From NCBI GenBank assembly GCA_010671905.1, contig JAAHII010000001.1, positions 806,001-870,000 of the forward strand: a stretch of 64,000 bases of DNA, read 5' to 3'. The position numbers and the translations under genes are program-made. The notes beneath the pieces were generated by a model. The model had not been told where the DNA came from and searched no databases. It saw nothing but the letters and a program-made list of their open reading frames with translations. This DNA is from Leptolyngbya sp. SIOISBB. GTDB taxonomy: Bacteria; Cyanobacteriota; Cyanobacteriia; Phormidesmidales; Phormidesmidaceae. Positions within the stretch are counted from its first letter, which is position 1. Each line of letters starts with the position of its first letter. This document shows, piece by piece, positions 1-8,000 of this stretch.

Positions 1-20
1 AAAAACGCCCGTGGGATTAA

Positions 21-55
21 AACAGGTTAGGCTACTGTTGCCTAGCCTGTTTTGT
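21..55 (+). terminator. Rho-independent terminator of an upstream plus-strand gene
   Basis: A 12-bp stem (21-32 pairing with 40-51, one G-T wobble) encloses a 7-nt loop and runs into a T-rich tail. The gene it would end lies left of the window. It could also act on the minus-strand gene that ends at 271, but the T-tract suits the plus strand better. Confidence 0.5.
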
Positions 56-270
56 TGTATGTTGCCTCGCCCGACACCAGCTCAAAACTGGATTTTGATT
101 TTTATCGGCAGATGTAACAGAAGGAAAAGAGATCGCCTCTCTAAGTGAATCGACTGTTAAAACCGACTCTTAGTCAGACTCTCTTGAAAAGGACACCCGC
201 TCTTGGGACGTTCCCACTCATCAAGCCATCCGCTTTACCAAGAAGGTGCCTGACTTAAAGTTTTGGCGAG

Positions 271-519
271 TTATCGGTCTAGGGACATATCAGGATTATT
301 GGCTGACGTCTCGGCTGTGGCCATCAAGCGGGGATACACCAACACAAAGAAAACCATCCACACCAGAATGGGCACGGCCACGATACCAGTGAGCCAGTAG
401 CGATGGAATAGTAGCCAACTGCCGCCGATGATACTAATGCCCGTTAGGACGATCGACCAGGGTTGGCACCACCAAGGTTTGTAATCCCACACAGATGACG
501 ATTGGGAGGAATGAGCCAT
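271..519 (-). CDS. DUF6737 family small membrane protein
   Basis: This 82-residue protein has two hydrophobic segments, at about residues 22-38 and 44-62, so it should span the membrane twice. The N-terminal core WDYKPWWCQPWSI, rich in Trp and Pro, is what I recognise as the cyanobacterial DUF6737 family. Function is unknown. It stands alone on the minus strand and diverges from dps. The family call rests on recall of the motif, and no partner or pathway can be inferred from the context. Confidence 0.65.
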   Translation of the reverse strand: MAHSSQSSSVWDYKPWWCQPWSIVLTGISIIGGSWLLFHRYWLTGIVAVPILVWMVFFVLVYPRLMATAETSANNPDMSLDR

Positions 520-838
520 ATGGATTGCGATCTCACTGCAACGTCATTTTAATGGGCATCAGGCATTGCTGTTGGCGCATTTCAAACGTTGCTACGAACG
601 CCTTGCCATCTCTAACCTCAAAACTCAACTCTGGCACTGTGACTGTAGCTGCGATTCGCTTGCCAGCAAGCCAAGTGGTTAATCTTAGCCCACTATCCCC
701 TCGACTAAAGCACTGTGAGAGTCGTCTGGCTAGCAGTCTTCATTCTGAGATGTCGCTATACTCCGAGATGCGATTATCGAGTCAACTGCTACCAGCAAGA
801 TACCGAGCAATCTATTGCAAGTCGTACTCATAACGAGT

Positions 839-912
839 ATGATTTAGGAGTGGATCGTGAAACGGTGCTGCGCTGATGACCGCTTCATAAAATCCGATAA
901 TGATTTAGGAGT
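839..912 (+). repeat. 13-nt direct repeat carrying two Shine-Dalgarno copies upstream of dps
   Basis: The 13-mer ATGATTTAGGAGT occurs at 839-851 and again at 900-912. Each copy holds a GGAG ribosome-binding core. The first copy sits 6 nt before an in-frame GTG at 857, the second 7 nt before ATG 920. The rest of the gap from 520 to 838 holds no convincing gene; it presumably carries the divergent promoters. Confidence 0.5.
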
Positions 913-919
913 ATTTCTC

Positions 920-1432
920 ATGGTGACAACCTCAACTAAGCCCACAGCCCGGTTTTATCCGACTCGTAACGACTTGTCCGCGTCTGTTCGAGAGCAAGTC
1001 GTTACGCTCTTAAATCAGAGCCTGGCCGCGACCCTTGACCTCAAAACTCAGACCAAGCAAGCCCACTGGAATGTCAAGGGCAAAGACTTTTATCAACTCC
1101 ATGAGCTGTTTGATGAAATGGCTGGAGAGCTTGAAGAATACGTTGATATGGTGGCCGAGCGCGTCACTGCGCTTGGCGGCACAGCTTTGGGGACTGCGCG
1201 GATGGCGGCTGATCAATCTGTGCTGTCGGAGTACCCAATTGATGCGATCAGTGGCGAGGATCACATTACCGCTTTGGCCGATCGCTATGGAGTCTATGCT
1301 GAGCATGTCCGGGCAGCGATCGACACCACTGACGAATTAGGGGATGCGGATACAGCCGATTTGTATACAGAAGTCTCACGCACGATTGATAAGCGCTTGT
1401 GGTTCTTAGAGGCCCATCTCATTAGTGGGTAA
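920..1432 (+). CDS. dps: Dps family DNA-binding/ferritin-like protein
   Basis: Dps proteins form 12-mers that oxidise and store iron using hydrogen peroxide and so protect DNA. From ATG 920 the product has 170 residues, the normal Dps length. The inter-subunit ferroxidase residues are all present with standard spacing: H49, H61 (+12), D76 (+15) and E80 (+4), within the stretch from QAHWNVKGKDF to EEYVDMVAER. I prefer ATG 920 because GGAG lies 7 nt upstream. An in-frame GTG at 857 with its own Shine-Dalgarno copy would add 21 Cys- and Lys-containing residues. The gene is monocistronic and is followed by two perfect hairpins. Confidence 0.9.
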   Translation: MVTTSTKPTARFYPTRNDLSASVREQVVTLLNQSLAATLDLKTQTKQAHWNVKGKDFYQLHELFDEMAGELEEYVDMVAERVTALGGTALGTARMAADQSVLSEYPIDAISGEDHITALADRYGVYAEHVRAAIDTTDELGDADTADLYTEVSRTIDKRLWFLEAHLISG

Positions 1433-1507
1433 CTGCTTTGAGCCTTGTGCCTTGGGGCCGTAGCTTTGTGCCGGTAGTTGCTGGGTACTGCTTTATCTTC
1501 AGAGTGG

Positions 1508-1566
1508 ACTAGAGCAGCAATGCTGCTCTAGTAAAAAGCGGCTCCAACAAAAATTGGAGCCGCTTT
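1508..1566 (+). terminator. Tandem perfect hairpins after dps
   Basis: Two perfect inverted repeats lie head to tail. Positions 1508-1519 pair with 1521-1532 (12 bp), and 1535-1547 pair with 1554-1566 (13 bp, loop CAAAAA). The second stem ends in TTT and looks like the functional terminator. The first may protect the mRNA 3' end, or the pair may block convergent transcription from 1694-1900. Confidence 0.65.
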
Positions 1567-1693
1567 CACAATAAATATATAGATGCAAATTAGCTTGGAA
1601 GTGTAACCGGGGAAACGAGAATTAGAAGGACAGATTATTAGGAATACAAGAAGCCAAGACCACAAAGATAGTGCAGACTTCAAGCAGAGAACC

Positions 1694-1900
1694 TTACTGA
1701 CCCATGCAATTGCTCGGAACTAAGCGTACTAAACCAGAGTCGAGGGACTCCATTAAAAGCTCTAGAACTTCAGCATCTCCTTCTGGAAGATAGCCCAACC
1801 GAGTTAATTCATTGTTGATAGCTTGTTCTAGATCAGGTGTTAATTGATGAATTGATAACACTCTGCTGACGAGTACGCGGATACTACTTTGAGGCTTCAT
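1694..1900 (-). CDS. Small conserved cyanobacterial protein, unknown function
   Basis: This 68-residue soluble protein contains a helical core (LTPDLEQAINNELTRLGY) followed by an acidic segment (EGDAEVLELLMESLDSG). It resembles short uncharacterised cyanobacterial proteins of the same architecture, but I can assign no function. Codon use and the amphipathic pattern support a real gene. It faces the STAS gene across an intergenic region with CRP-like palindromes, so both could share regulation. It has no membrane segment and no Cys cluster. Confidence 0.6.
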   Translation of the reverse strand: MKPQSSIRVLVSRVLSIHQLTPDLEQAINNELTRLGYLPEGDAEVLELLMESLDSGLVRLVPSNCMGQ

Positions 1901-1957
1901 AGTTCAAGCAACATTATAGAAATTTAATCAATCATCGGTGAAGTGCAACACCTTTGC

Positions 1958-2018
1958 TGTGATCACACATTTTTTTTAAGGTGATCATAGTGAGTTCGAT
2001 CAGGTGATTTTGATCACA
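1958..2018. promoter_or_regulatory. Cluster of CRP-like palindromes between divergent genes
   Basis: TGTGATCACA at 1958-1967 is a perfect palindrome. The stretch 2003-2018 reads GGTGA-N6-TCACA, one base from the CRP/SyCRP1 consensus TGTGA-N6-TCACA. A further GTGATCA lies at 1981-1987. The cluster is about 190 nt upstream of the STAS gene and 60 nt upstream of the minus-strand small gene. Binding by a cAMP receptor protein is inference; an adenylate cyclase is encoded at 19267-20904. Confidence 0.4.
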
Positions 2019-2211
2019 ACACTGTTTTGTGCCCAAGGATACTTTGCGTAGAAACACTTAACTGAAACTTTATATAACGGCGAGGCGTCATCAAGATTGT
2101 GACAAATCCGTACGAATGCAGTAGGCAGATCTAGCTGGCTGCCTTAACTTCAGAGCATCGGTTTACACGCCTCGCAAACCTGACACACGCCAACGACCTG
2201 GAGTTCTTATA

Positions 2212-2535
2212 GTGATGCAAAGTATTCAAACTGCTTTAACTATCGTTCAGCCCTGCGGTGCGCTTAATGCCACCAATGCCTATAGTCTGCAGACAGAGCT
2301 TTCTGAATATATTGCTGCGGACAACTCCGCCGGTTTGATGGTCGACATGAGCGGTGTCGAGTCGCTAGACAGTGCTGGTCTCGTTTCTTTGATCTCGGTA
2401 CTTCGGATGGCGCGTAATTTGAGTAAGCGCTTCTGTCTCTGTTCCGTTCCTCCCTCCATTCGAATTGTGTTCGAGTTGACACAGCTGGACCAAGTTTTTG
2501 AATTTGTCGATGAATTATCCGTCAAGGCTGCCTAA
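2212..2535 (+). CDS. STAS domain anti-sigma factor antagonist
   Basis: The 107-residue product is a single STAS domain of the SpoIIAA/RsbV type. Such proteins bind anti-sigma kinases or serve as output switches through a phosphorylatable serine. The core MVDMSGVESLDSAGLVSLI holds the typical D-S-A-G motif with the candidate phospho-serine. The start can be GTG 2212 or ATG 2215; GGAG at 2200-2203 gives 8-nt spacing to the GTG. No cognate kinase or phosphatase gene is adjacent, so the partner is encoded elsewhere. Confidence 0.85.
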   Translation: MMQSIQTALTIVQPCGALNATNAYSLQTELSEYIAADNSAGLMVDMSGVESLDSAGLVSLISVLRMARNLSKRFCLCSVPPSIRIVFELTQLDQVFEFVDELSVKAA

Positions 2536-2840
2536 CCGAGTCATCTTGGGCGGTTTTGAGGCGATCGCTCTGTTCTGCATATAAGCAAACTACTTTTATA
2601 CGTTTCAGCTACTTTCTGGTTTCGACTGAGCGTTCAGCTTTAGGGAATGATTTGCGTAGGAAGTTTGGTTGGCGAGCTGTTTAGGGGCTGGTCAGCCAAT
2701 TTTTATGGATTAGCAATATGACAATGACAACGATCGCTTTGTAGAAACCCCGCTTTTATCCGAACAGTGGGCCGTCACTTTGCTAAGGCAATGGGTAAAG
2801 GGCTGCAGGATTGTGGCGATCATTGCGCACTTAAGCCCAT
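2536..2840. other. Intergenic region, nothing recognisable
   Basis: This 305-nt stretch separates the convergent STAS and M16 protease genes. It contains a HIP1-type octamer near 2561-2570. No ORF, strong hairpin or repeat was recognised by eye. Confidence 0.5.
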
Positions 2841-4154
2841 TTAAGCGCGATCGGGAAAGATTTGTAGAGCGCCGTACGCCCGGGGAGATAAGTAGGTTTG
2901 AGCCGCAGATTGAATATCTTGGGGCGTCAGCCGCTGAATGATGGCTGGATAAATTAGGGCGTGATGCAATTGTCCCGTCAGCGTTTGATAATAGCCGTAC
3001 AAACCAGCCAGGTCACTCGGACTTTCGCTCCCAAAGACGTAACGATTGGCCACCTGGGTCTGTACCCGTTTTAGTTCGGTGACGGTGACGGGGGTTGCTT
3101 GCAATTGCTGTAAGTGTTGAATGATGGCCAACTCCACCTTCTCAATGTTCTTCGTCGGCAAGTTGGCCGCAATCGTAAAGACCCCTTGCTGCCAGTAAGA
3201 CATGTTGCTAGCGGCAATGCTGGTGACTAGCTGTTGCTGTTCCCTCAGATCTTGGACGAGGCGTGATAGACGGCCCCGCGCGAGAATCGAAGCCAGAACG
3301 TCTAAGACATCCGTGCGCTCGACTTCGGCTAGCCCAGGAACTCGCCAACTCAGAACTAATCGGGCTTGCTGCAAAGAAGCATCAACATAGGTGTGCCGTT
3401 CAATTTTCTGAAAGGGCGGTTCAGGGGCAGAGCGACGGACCTGAGTCGCTGGGTTACGGCTGTCGGGGCTGAGTTGACGACGTGCTAATGCCTGCTCAAA
3501 TCCTTGAGTGATGGTTTGGATTAACTGCTCTACAGGTAAGTTACCGACCGCTACGGCAGTGATCCGTTCAGGCTGATACCAGTACTGATGGAAATCTCGC
3601 ATTTGCTGAGCGGTGAATGATTCCACCACGTCAGTTGTGCCTAAAACGGGACGACGATAAGGTAACTTCTCAAAGGCAACCGCCATAGAGCGGGAGAAAG
3701 TTCGCCGCCGAGGGTTATCGTGAGCGCGCAAAATTTCCTCTAGGACAACGGAGCGTTCTCGCGCAAAGTCTGCTTTGGCCAAGCGCGGGTTAAGGACTAA
3801 TTCAATCTGCAGGGGGGCTAACGCCGCAAAGTCTTGAGGTGCACTGGTTAGATAAAAGTGTGTATAGTCTTGACTCGTGGCGGCATTCGTGACGCCTCCC
3901 CGGGCTTCGATACGGCGCTCAAACTCACCTGGTGAAAGCCGAGCTGTCCCCTTAAAAATCATGTGCTCAAGAAAGTGAGCCATGCCATTGATGGTGTCTG
4001 ATTCAATGGCTGAACCAACCCGAAACCAAAGACTCAAATTAACCGCATCAACGGGAGTTTGTTGCGCAATGATGGTGAGTCCGTTCTCTAATCGCCGTAC
4101 GGTGGGAACTGCCAAAGCAGATTGTAGAGGGTCGTCGGCGATCGCTACCGTCAT
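2841..4154 (-). CDS. M16 family zinc metallopeptidase
   Basis: The 437-residue protein is a processing-peptidase-like M16B enzyme. The inverted zinc motif HxxEH is intact as H60-F-L-E63-H64, followed by the usual MIFKGT. The distal acidic ligand is probably in VVLEEILRAHDNP, near residue 140. The second half (about 220-430) is the non-catalytic M16 fold. Cyanobacteria often encode active and inactive M16 subunits side by side, but here only the active type is present. No signal peptide is evident, so a cytoplasmic location is likely. The ATG at 4154 gives a full-length product. Confidence 0.88.
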   Translation of the reverse strand: MTVAIADDPLQSALAVPTVRRLENGLTIIAQQTPVDAVNLSLWFRVGSAIESDTINGMAHFLEHMIFKGTARLSPGEFERRIEARGGVTNAATSQDYTHFYLTSAPQDFAALAPLQIELVLNPRLAKADFARERSVVLEEILRAHDNPRRRTFSRSMAVAFEKLPYRRPVLGTTDVVESFTAQQMRDFHQYWYQPERITAVAVGNLPVEQLIQTITQGFEQALARRQLSPDSRNPATQVRRSAPEPPFQKIERHTYVDASLQQARLVLSWRVPGLAEVERTDVLDVLASILARGRLSRLVQDLREQQQLVTSIAASNMSYWQQGVFTIAANLPTKNIEKVELAIIQHLQQLQATPVTVTELKRVQTQVANRYVFGSESPSDLAGLYGYYQTLTGQLHHALIYPAIIQRLTPQDIQSAAQTYLSPRAYGALQIFPDRA

Positions 4155-4352
4155 AAAGCCGATGCTCCGAGTTTGCTATCAACTTTAACTATCTTAACGG
4201 CTGGGTCAGAAAAACTACTGCGATCCCCTAAGTTCTCAGAAGAAATATCCTTTCATGGCAATTACCAGTTAGGAGAATGCAACAAAAGTTTTTATCTGTG
4301 CAAGGCCATGACCGACAAGGGAACAACCCTGTAGAGAAATCTCAATCTTTCG

Positions 4353-4372
4353 TGCACATTGGTGCATTTTTT
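4353..4372 (+). terminator. Weak hairpin with T6 tail in the lysozyme leader
   Basis: TGCAC (4353-4357) pairs with GTGCA (4362-4366) and is followed by six T. No plus-strand gene ends nearby, so it could be an attenuator in the leader of the lysozyme gene or chance. Nothing else was recognised in the gap 4155-4516. Confidence 0.25.
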
Positions 4373-4516
4373 GGGGTTTCATGCGCTGTTGTCTGGTTTT
4401 CTGAACTAAACTTAGGCAGCGAATGAAATGAGACTGAATTCCTAGCAATTAACGCTTTTAATTGAGTTCTCGATTCCATCTAAATTTGTAGGCTGTGCAT
4501 TTCAGGAATAATCCCC

Positions 4517-5239
4517 ATGGGCACGTGGATTAAAGAAACGAGTAAGGCTATCTACCTGATGGAGGGTGGTTATTGGATTTCACGTCTGACTAAATATCCT
4601 TCTAAGACCAACCCCGACGAACAAGTCTTAAACATTCAAGCAATTCGCTCTTGGTTTACACGAGAAGATTATCCACGGGCGATGACGGTTGCTTTGAAGG
4701 AAACAACGGAACCGAATCCGAAGCCCGCACCGCCGCCCCCCCCACCGAGTGCGAGTCCAACGAGCACGGGGACTGATCACATCAACGCTGCTGGACTAGA
4801 ACTCATCAAGCACTTTGAAGGGCGAGAGCTGCGTGCCTATCAAGATTCCGTAGGCATTTGGACCATTGGGTACGGCCATACTTCCGCTGCTGGCCCGCCC
4901 CAGGTCAGAGCTGGCATGACCATTACTGAACAAGGGGCTGAGGATATCCTCAAGAAGGATCTCGAACTATTTGAGAATGGCGTGCGCGATCGCGTCAAAG
5001 TCAGTATGAATAGCAATCAGTTTTCCGCGTTGGTGGCTTTTAGCTTTAACGTCGGGTTAGGTGCCTTGGGCAGTTCCACCCTGCTCCGTAAGCTCAACGG
5101 TGGCGACTATCGGGAAGCTGCTGACCAATTGTTGCGTTGGGTCAAAGCGGGGGGTGCCACCTTGCCCGGCTTAGTGCGTCGTCGCGATGCGGAACGGGCA
5201 CTTTTCTTGGGAGAAGATTACAGACGATTTATTCGCTAG
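4517..5239 (+). CDS. GH24 lysozyme (T4-type endolysin fold) with N-terminal extra domain
   Basis: Residues about 88-235 form a phage-lysozyme domain that cleaves peptidoglycan beta-1,4 bonds. The catalytic triad has exact T4 spacing: E101, D110 (+9) and T116 (+6), in the segments HFEGREL and YQDSVGIWTIGYGHT. Residues 1-65 form a small unassigned domain, joined to the catalytic domain by a Pro-rich linker (residues 68-80). There is no signal peptide. No holin, spanin or other phage gene lies nearby, so this looks like a domesticated or host cell-wall enzyme and not a prophage remnant. Confidence 0.85.
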   Translation: MGTWIKETSKAIYLMEGGYWISRLTKYPSKTNPDEQVLNIQAIRSWFTREDYPRAMTVALKETTEPNPKPAPPPPPPSASPTSTGTDHINAAGLELIKHFEGRELRAYQDSVGIWTIGYGHTSAAGPPQVRAGMTITEQGAEDILKKDLELFENGVRDRVKVSMNSNQFSALVAFSFNVGLGALGSSTLLRKLNGGDYREAADQLLRWVKAGGATLPGLVRRRDAERALFLGEDYRRFIR

Positions 5240-5445
5240 CCTGTTGCCATTACTCTCAGATATGCCCCAATAGATATTGTCGTACCTGAACAATATCCGT
5301 TGGTTTTTTTGCTGGCTAGAGGTCTTTACTGCGAGTAGAACAGGTCAGTGATGATGGCTTCACGGTAAAAAATAACTGAAGCGCGATCGCGGAGCGCTAG
5401 GATCACAGTATGCCGTTTGGAGACTGGTAATCATCATTGCGATCT

Positions 5446-5820
5446 ATGGACAACCTGCCCCCCCTGACAACCGAGACCCTCTGGGACATTCTGAACGAAA
5501 AGCTGGATGACGATACGGTCAATCGCCTCGTATGGCATTACCTAGGCTATCGTTATGACCCGACGCAGGATAGTTGGGACATTAGCGCCGTTGAACCTAC
5601 CTGGGCAGCAAAATTCCCCACACCACCGAACTTTATCGATAGTCGTCCTGCCACAGTACAACTGACGCGATCAATTCCCAAGGCCAATAAACAGCTTTTG
5701 AAAGATTATTTAGGCTTTAAGGGGTACAGCGTTGACCAGTTGGTGCCGCGGCTGACTCGACGGGCAACCATGACGAACTGGTTACTGAGCGAGATGCAGC
5801 AACAAGGGCAATTAACATAA
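5446..5820 (+). CDS. DUF1823 family protein
   Basis: The 124-residue soluble protein begins LPPLTTETLWDILNEKLDD and contains NRLVWHYLGYRYD, which I recognise as the cyanobacterial/plastid DUF1823 family of unknown function. ATG 5446 is preferred; an in-frame TTG at 5437 would add three residues. It is transcribed alone and converges on the FIST gene. Confidence 0.75.
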   Translation: MDNLPPLTTETLWDILNEKLDDDTVNRLVWHYLGYRYDPTQDSWDISAVEPTWAAKFPTPPNFIDSRPATVQLTRSIPKANKQLLKDYLGFKGYSVDQLVPRLTRRATMTNWLLSEMQQQGQLT

Positions 5821-5880
5821 CGACTCTAGACGCTGGTCATAACGTCTTGAGCATGATTGTGGTGAACAGGACTCTAGCCT

Positions 5881-7131
5881 TTAGTTGAGGGCTGGACGAC
5901 AAATGCCAAACACAGACGTATAGCCATGCAAGAATGTCGTGCCTGCGACAGGGCCGATTTCGCCATTGCAGAAAAAGCCTCCCATTGGCAGGTCACCGAG
6001 AAACTCTTGGAAGAGTTGGGTATCAAAATTGGGTTTTTGATAGAGCCCCTCTCCTCGACCCATGCAAGCAAACATGAGTGCGCCGATTGGGGCCATTTCT
6101 GCCAGTTTGTGTTCGCTACGATAGCGGGTCAAGAGCGTCTCTAAATCATCTGCAGAGGTTCGAGCGTCGCGCAAATGAAATTGAATGCGCTGCCCCACGC
6201 GGACGCGATCGCCGACGGCCAAGGCCCCTATCCGGGGGTCCACCCCCAACAAATTGCGAATCAGAAAGTCGCCCGGCTGCAGATGTTCCTTAAAACCATC
6301 TTGGGCGATGCCGACATGCAGGGAATCCTGAGCGAGTTCGCGATCAGCCTCACTCAAATCTTGCAAAATGCCCTGCAGGGCGGCTAATGGTGTTTGCGTT
6401 TCGCCCCCAAAGTCATCACATTCTTCAAGTTCGAGCACAATATTGCGATCGCCTGCGGCAATGCGAAACGGTCGCCCAATCGGGCGACACCCCTGGGCCA
6501 CAATTGCCTCTAAAGTCACATTGCCCGACAAAGCCACCCCAACAACCCCTTCAGTTTGCAGCGTATCGTCCAAAAATAAACCACTCTGCCGTTGAAAGCC
6601 GCTACCGCTGGCTAAGCCCCCGACTTTAACGGCACCTGGGTAGGCAAAATCGAGCCCTTGCAACAGTTCGGTGATTTTGGCGGTAAAGGGATCAGCCAGC
6701 AAAATGAAACTGGGATGATCGGCTGGCGATACGCCGATCTTTTCGGCCCACGCATCAGGGGGACTGTCTAAATCTGGTAGGTCCGCTTCTGTTAAGGAAA
6801 ACGGGTGCACGTGCGCACCGGGTAGAGATGCCACACAGAGACTAAGTCCTGGACTTTGTTCGATCTCCTTGGCGGGACTGGCCGGGGGCGTACCCACAAC
6901 ACCGCCGCCGCTGCAACCAATCAAACAGGGGAGTGGCAAGGCTTCGTTGAGCAAGGGCAGCAAACGGGAAAATTCGCTAGCATAGGCGGCTGAGATAAAG
7001 ACTAGCCCCAGATCAGGTTGACTTTGCAACTGTTCCTGCACTTGAGCAACCAAGTCTTGGACGGCAGCCTCAAGGGAAACTTGGGTCGATAGGGCGCTGA
7101 CCCACTGCATGGATTGGCTGGTTTCAGGCAT
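5881..7131 (-). CDS. FIST N- and C-domain sensory protein
   Basis: The 416-residue protein has the FIST architecture, an N-terminal FIST domain at about 35-225 and a FIST_C domain at about 240-395. These are predicted small-ligand sensors, often tied to signal transduction. Diagnostic segments are LVFISAAYASEF, LIGCSGGGVVG and, near the C-terminus, GGFFCNGEIGPV. No kinase or output domain is fused and no signalling gene is adjacent, so it probably works in trans. ATG 7131 gives full family length. The ligand is unknown; amino acids have been proposed for the family. Confidence 0.8.
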   Translation of the reverse strand: MPETSQSMQWVSALSTQVSLEAAVQDLVAQVQEQLQSQPDLGLVFISAAYASEFSRLLPLLNEALPLPCLIGCSGGGVVGTPPASPAKEIEQSPGLSLCVASLPGAHVHPFSLTEADLPDLDSPPDAWAEKIGVSPADHPSFILLADPFTAKITELLQGLDFAYPGAVKVGGLASGSGFQRQSGLFLDDTLQTEGVVGVALSGNVTLEAIVAQGCRPIGRPFRIAAGDRNIVLELEECDDFGGETQTPLAALQGILQDLSEADRELAQDSLHVGIAQDGFKEHLQPGDFLIRNLLGVDPRIGALAVGDRVRVGQRIQFHLRDARTSADDLETLLTRYRSEHKLAEMAPIGALMFACMGRGEGLYQKPNFDTQLFQEFLGDLPMGGFFCNGEIGPVAGTTFLHGYTSVFGICRPALN

Positions 7132-7700
7132 GATTTCCCCCTTGTTGATAGTTGCACGTCCGTAATCAGGTGGCGATCATTGGGCAACGGGTACAAGCTT
7201 CAGTTTACCGATCGCGATTGCTGACTGCTGACCAGTCAGTCCGTTCAAGCCATCAGGCCGACTGGCTGACTCCAGTTGAGGTAGAGCACTACCATCAGCC
7301 TAAGCTGAATGTCAGGGATTATTCCAGATGCGCCACAAAACCAGTCTTAAGATCGGGGCACTTTGGCGCCGGAGTCGGATGCGATCGCCATGGCTATCGC
7401 ACTACCTTATCAACGGTGGCCAGCATGGGGTCAAAAACCGAACAAAGAGTGAGGATTTTTGCCCTGGAGCCTGGACTTAAATCAGCAGTAACTTGAGTGG
7501 ACTGTTGAATTTTCATTCCTTCATCAAGGAATATTGCAGGATTTTGGCTATAGCGGTTGCTGTGTAAACGTTTGCCATGATTTACACTGTTCTGACTGAC
7601 CTCAAAGGTTAAACTAGCCGAGAATATCTGCGCTGCTAATCCAACATCTGTCTAGTCAGCGACAGCGAATACATATCTAGGACGGTTTTGTAGGGTTCTT
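7132..7700. promoter_or_regulatory. Long cp12 upstream region with GTGTAAA-N12-TTTACAC operator candidate
   Basis: The 569-nt gap holds no convincing gene. A perfect 7-bp inverted repeat, GTGTAAA at 7562-7568 and TTTACAC at 7581-7587, encloses 12 nt. An overlapping AAACGTTT palindrome lies at 7566-7573. The centre is about 125 nt upstream of the cp12 start. The geometry would suit a LysR-type or similar dimeric regulator, but no identity can be given. Confidence 0.35.
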
Positions 7701-7931
7701 ATGAGCAATAACATTCAAGACAAGATTCAAGACGAATTAAAAGCGGCCCGTGATGCTTGTGACACTACCGGCGCTAGCTCTGCTGAATGTGCAGCAGCTT
7801 GGGATGCGGTTGAAGAATTACAGGCAGAAGCTTCTCACCAGCGTCAAGAGGACGGCTCTAAGAAGACTTCTTTAGAAGCTTACTGTGATGAAAATCCTGA
7901 CGCTGATGAGTGCCGCGTCTACGAAGATTAA
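7701..7931 (+). CDS. cp12: CP12, Calvin cycle redox regulator
   Basis: CP12 is an intrinsically disordered protein. When oxidised, in the dark, it bridges GAPDH and phosphoribulokinase and turns off carbon fixation. The 76-residue product has both regulatory cysteine pairs, C20/C30 and C62/C71. It also has the family signature AWDAVEEL (33-40) and the GAPDH-binding tail CDENPDADECRVYED. Length is typical of stand-alone CP12. It sits behind a long upstream region and ends at a terminator shared with the convergent flavodiiron gene. Confidence 0.95.
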   Translation: MSNNIQDKIQDELKAARDACDTTGASSAECAAAWDAVEELQAEASHQRQEDGSKKTSLEAYCDENPDADECRVYED

Positions 7932-7959
7932 GATGCGTGAGCCTGCCGTTAAGATTAGG

Positions 7960-8000
7960 AACCCCGCCGCTGCATAAATGAAGCGACGGGGTTTGGTTTT
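7960..8000. terminator. Terminator shared by cp12 and the flavodiiron gene
   Basis: A 12-bp stem (7960-7971 with 7982-7993, one wobble) is followed by a T-rich run on the plus strand. The flavodiiron stop codon begins at 8000-8002, so this hairpin lies directly between the two convergent genes and could stop both. Confidence 0.7.

Noticed and set aside
495-833. 112-codon open frame between DUF6737 and dps
   Set aside because: Composition is not protein-like, it overlaps the start of the DUF6737 gene on the other strand, and it has no good ribosome-binding site.
4517-5239. Prophage remnant signalled by the lysozyme
   Set aside because: Neighbours are M16 protease and DUF1823, ordinary cyanobacterial genes; no other phage function is present.
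7152-7496. 114-codon open frame upstream of cp12
   Set aside because: Low-complexity-free but Arg/His-rich random-looking product, no family features; treated as upstream regulatory DNA.
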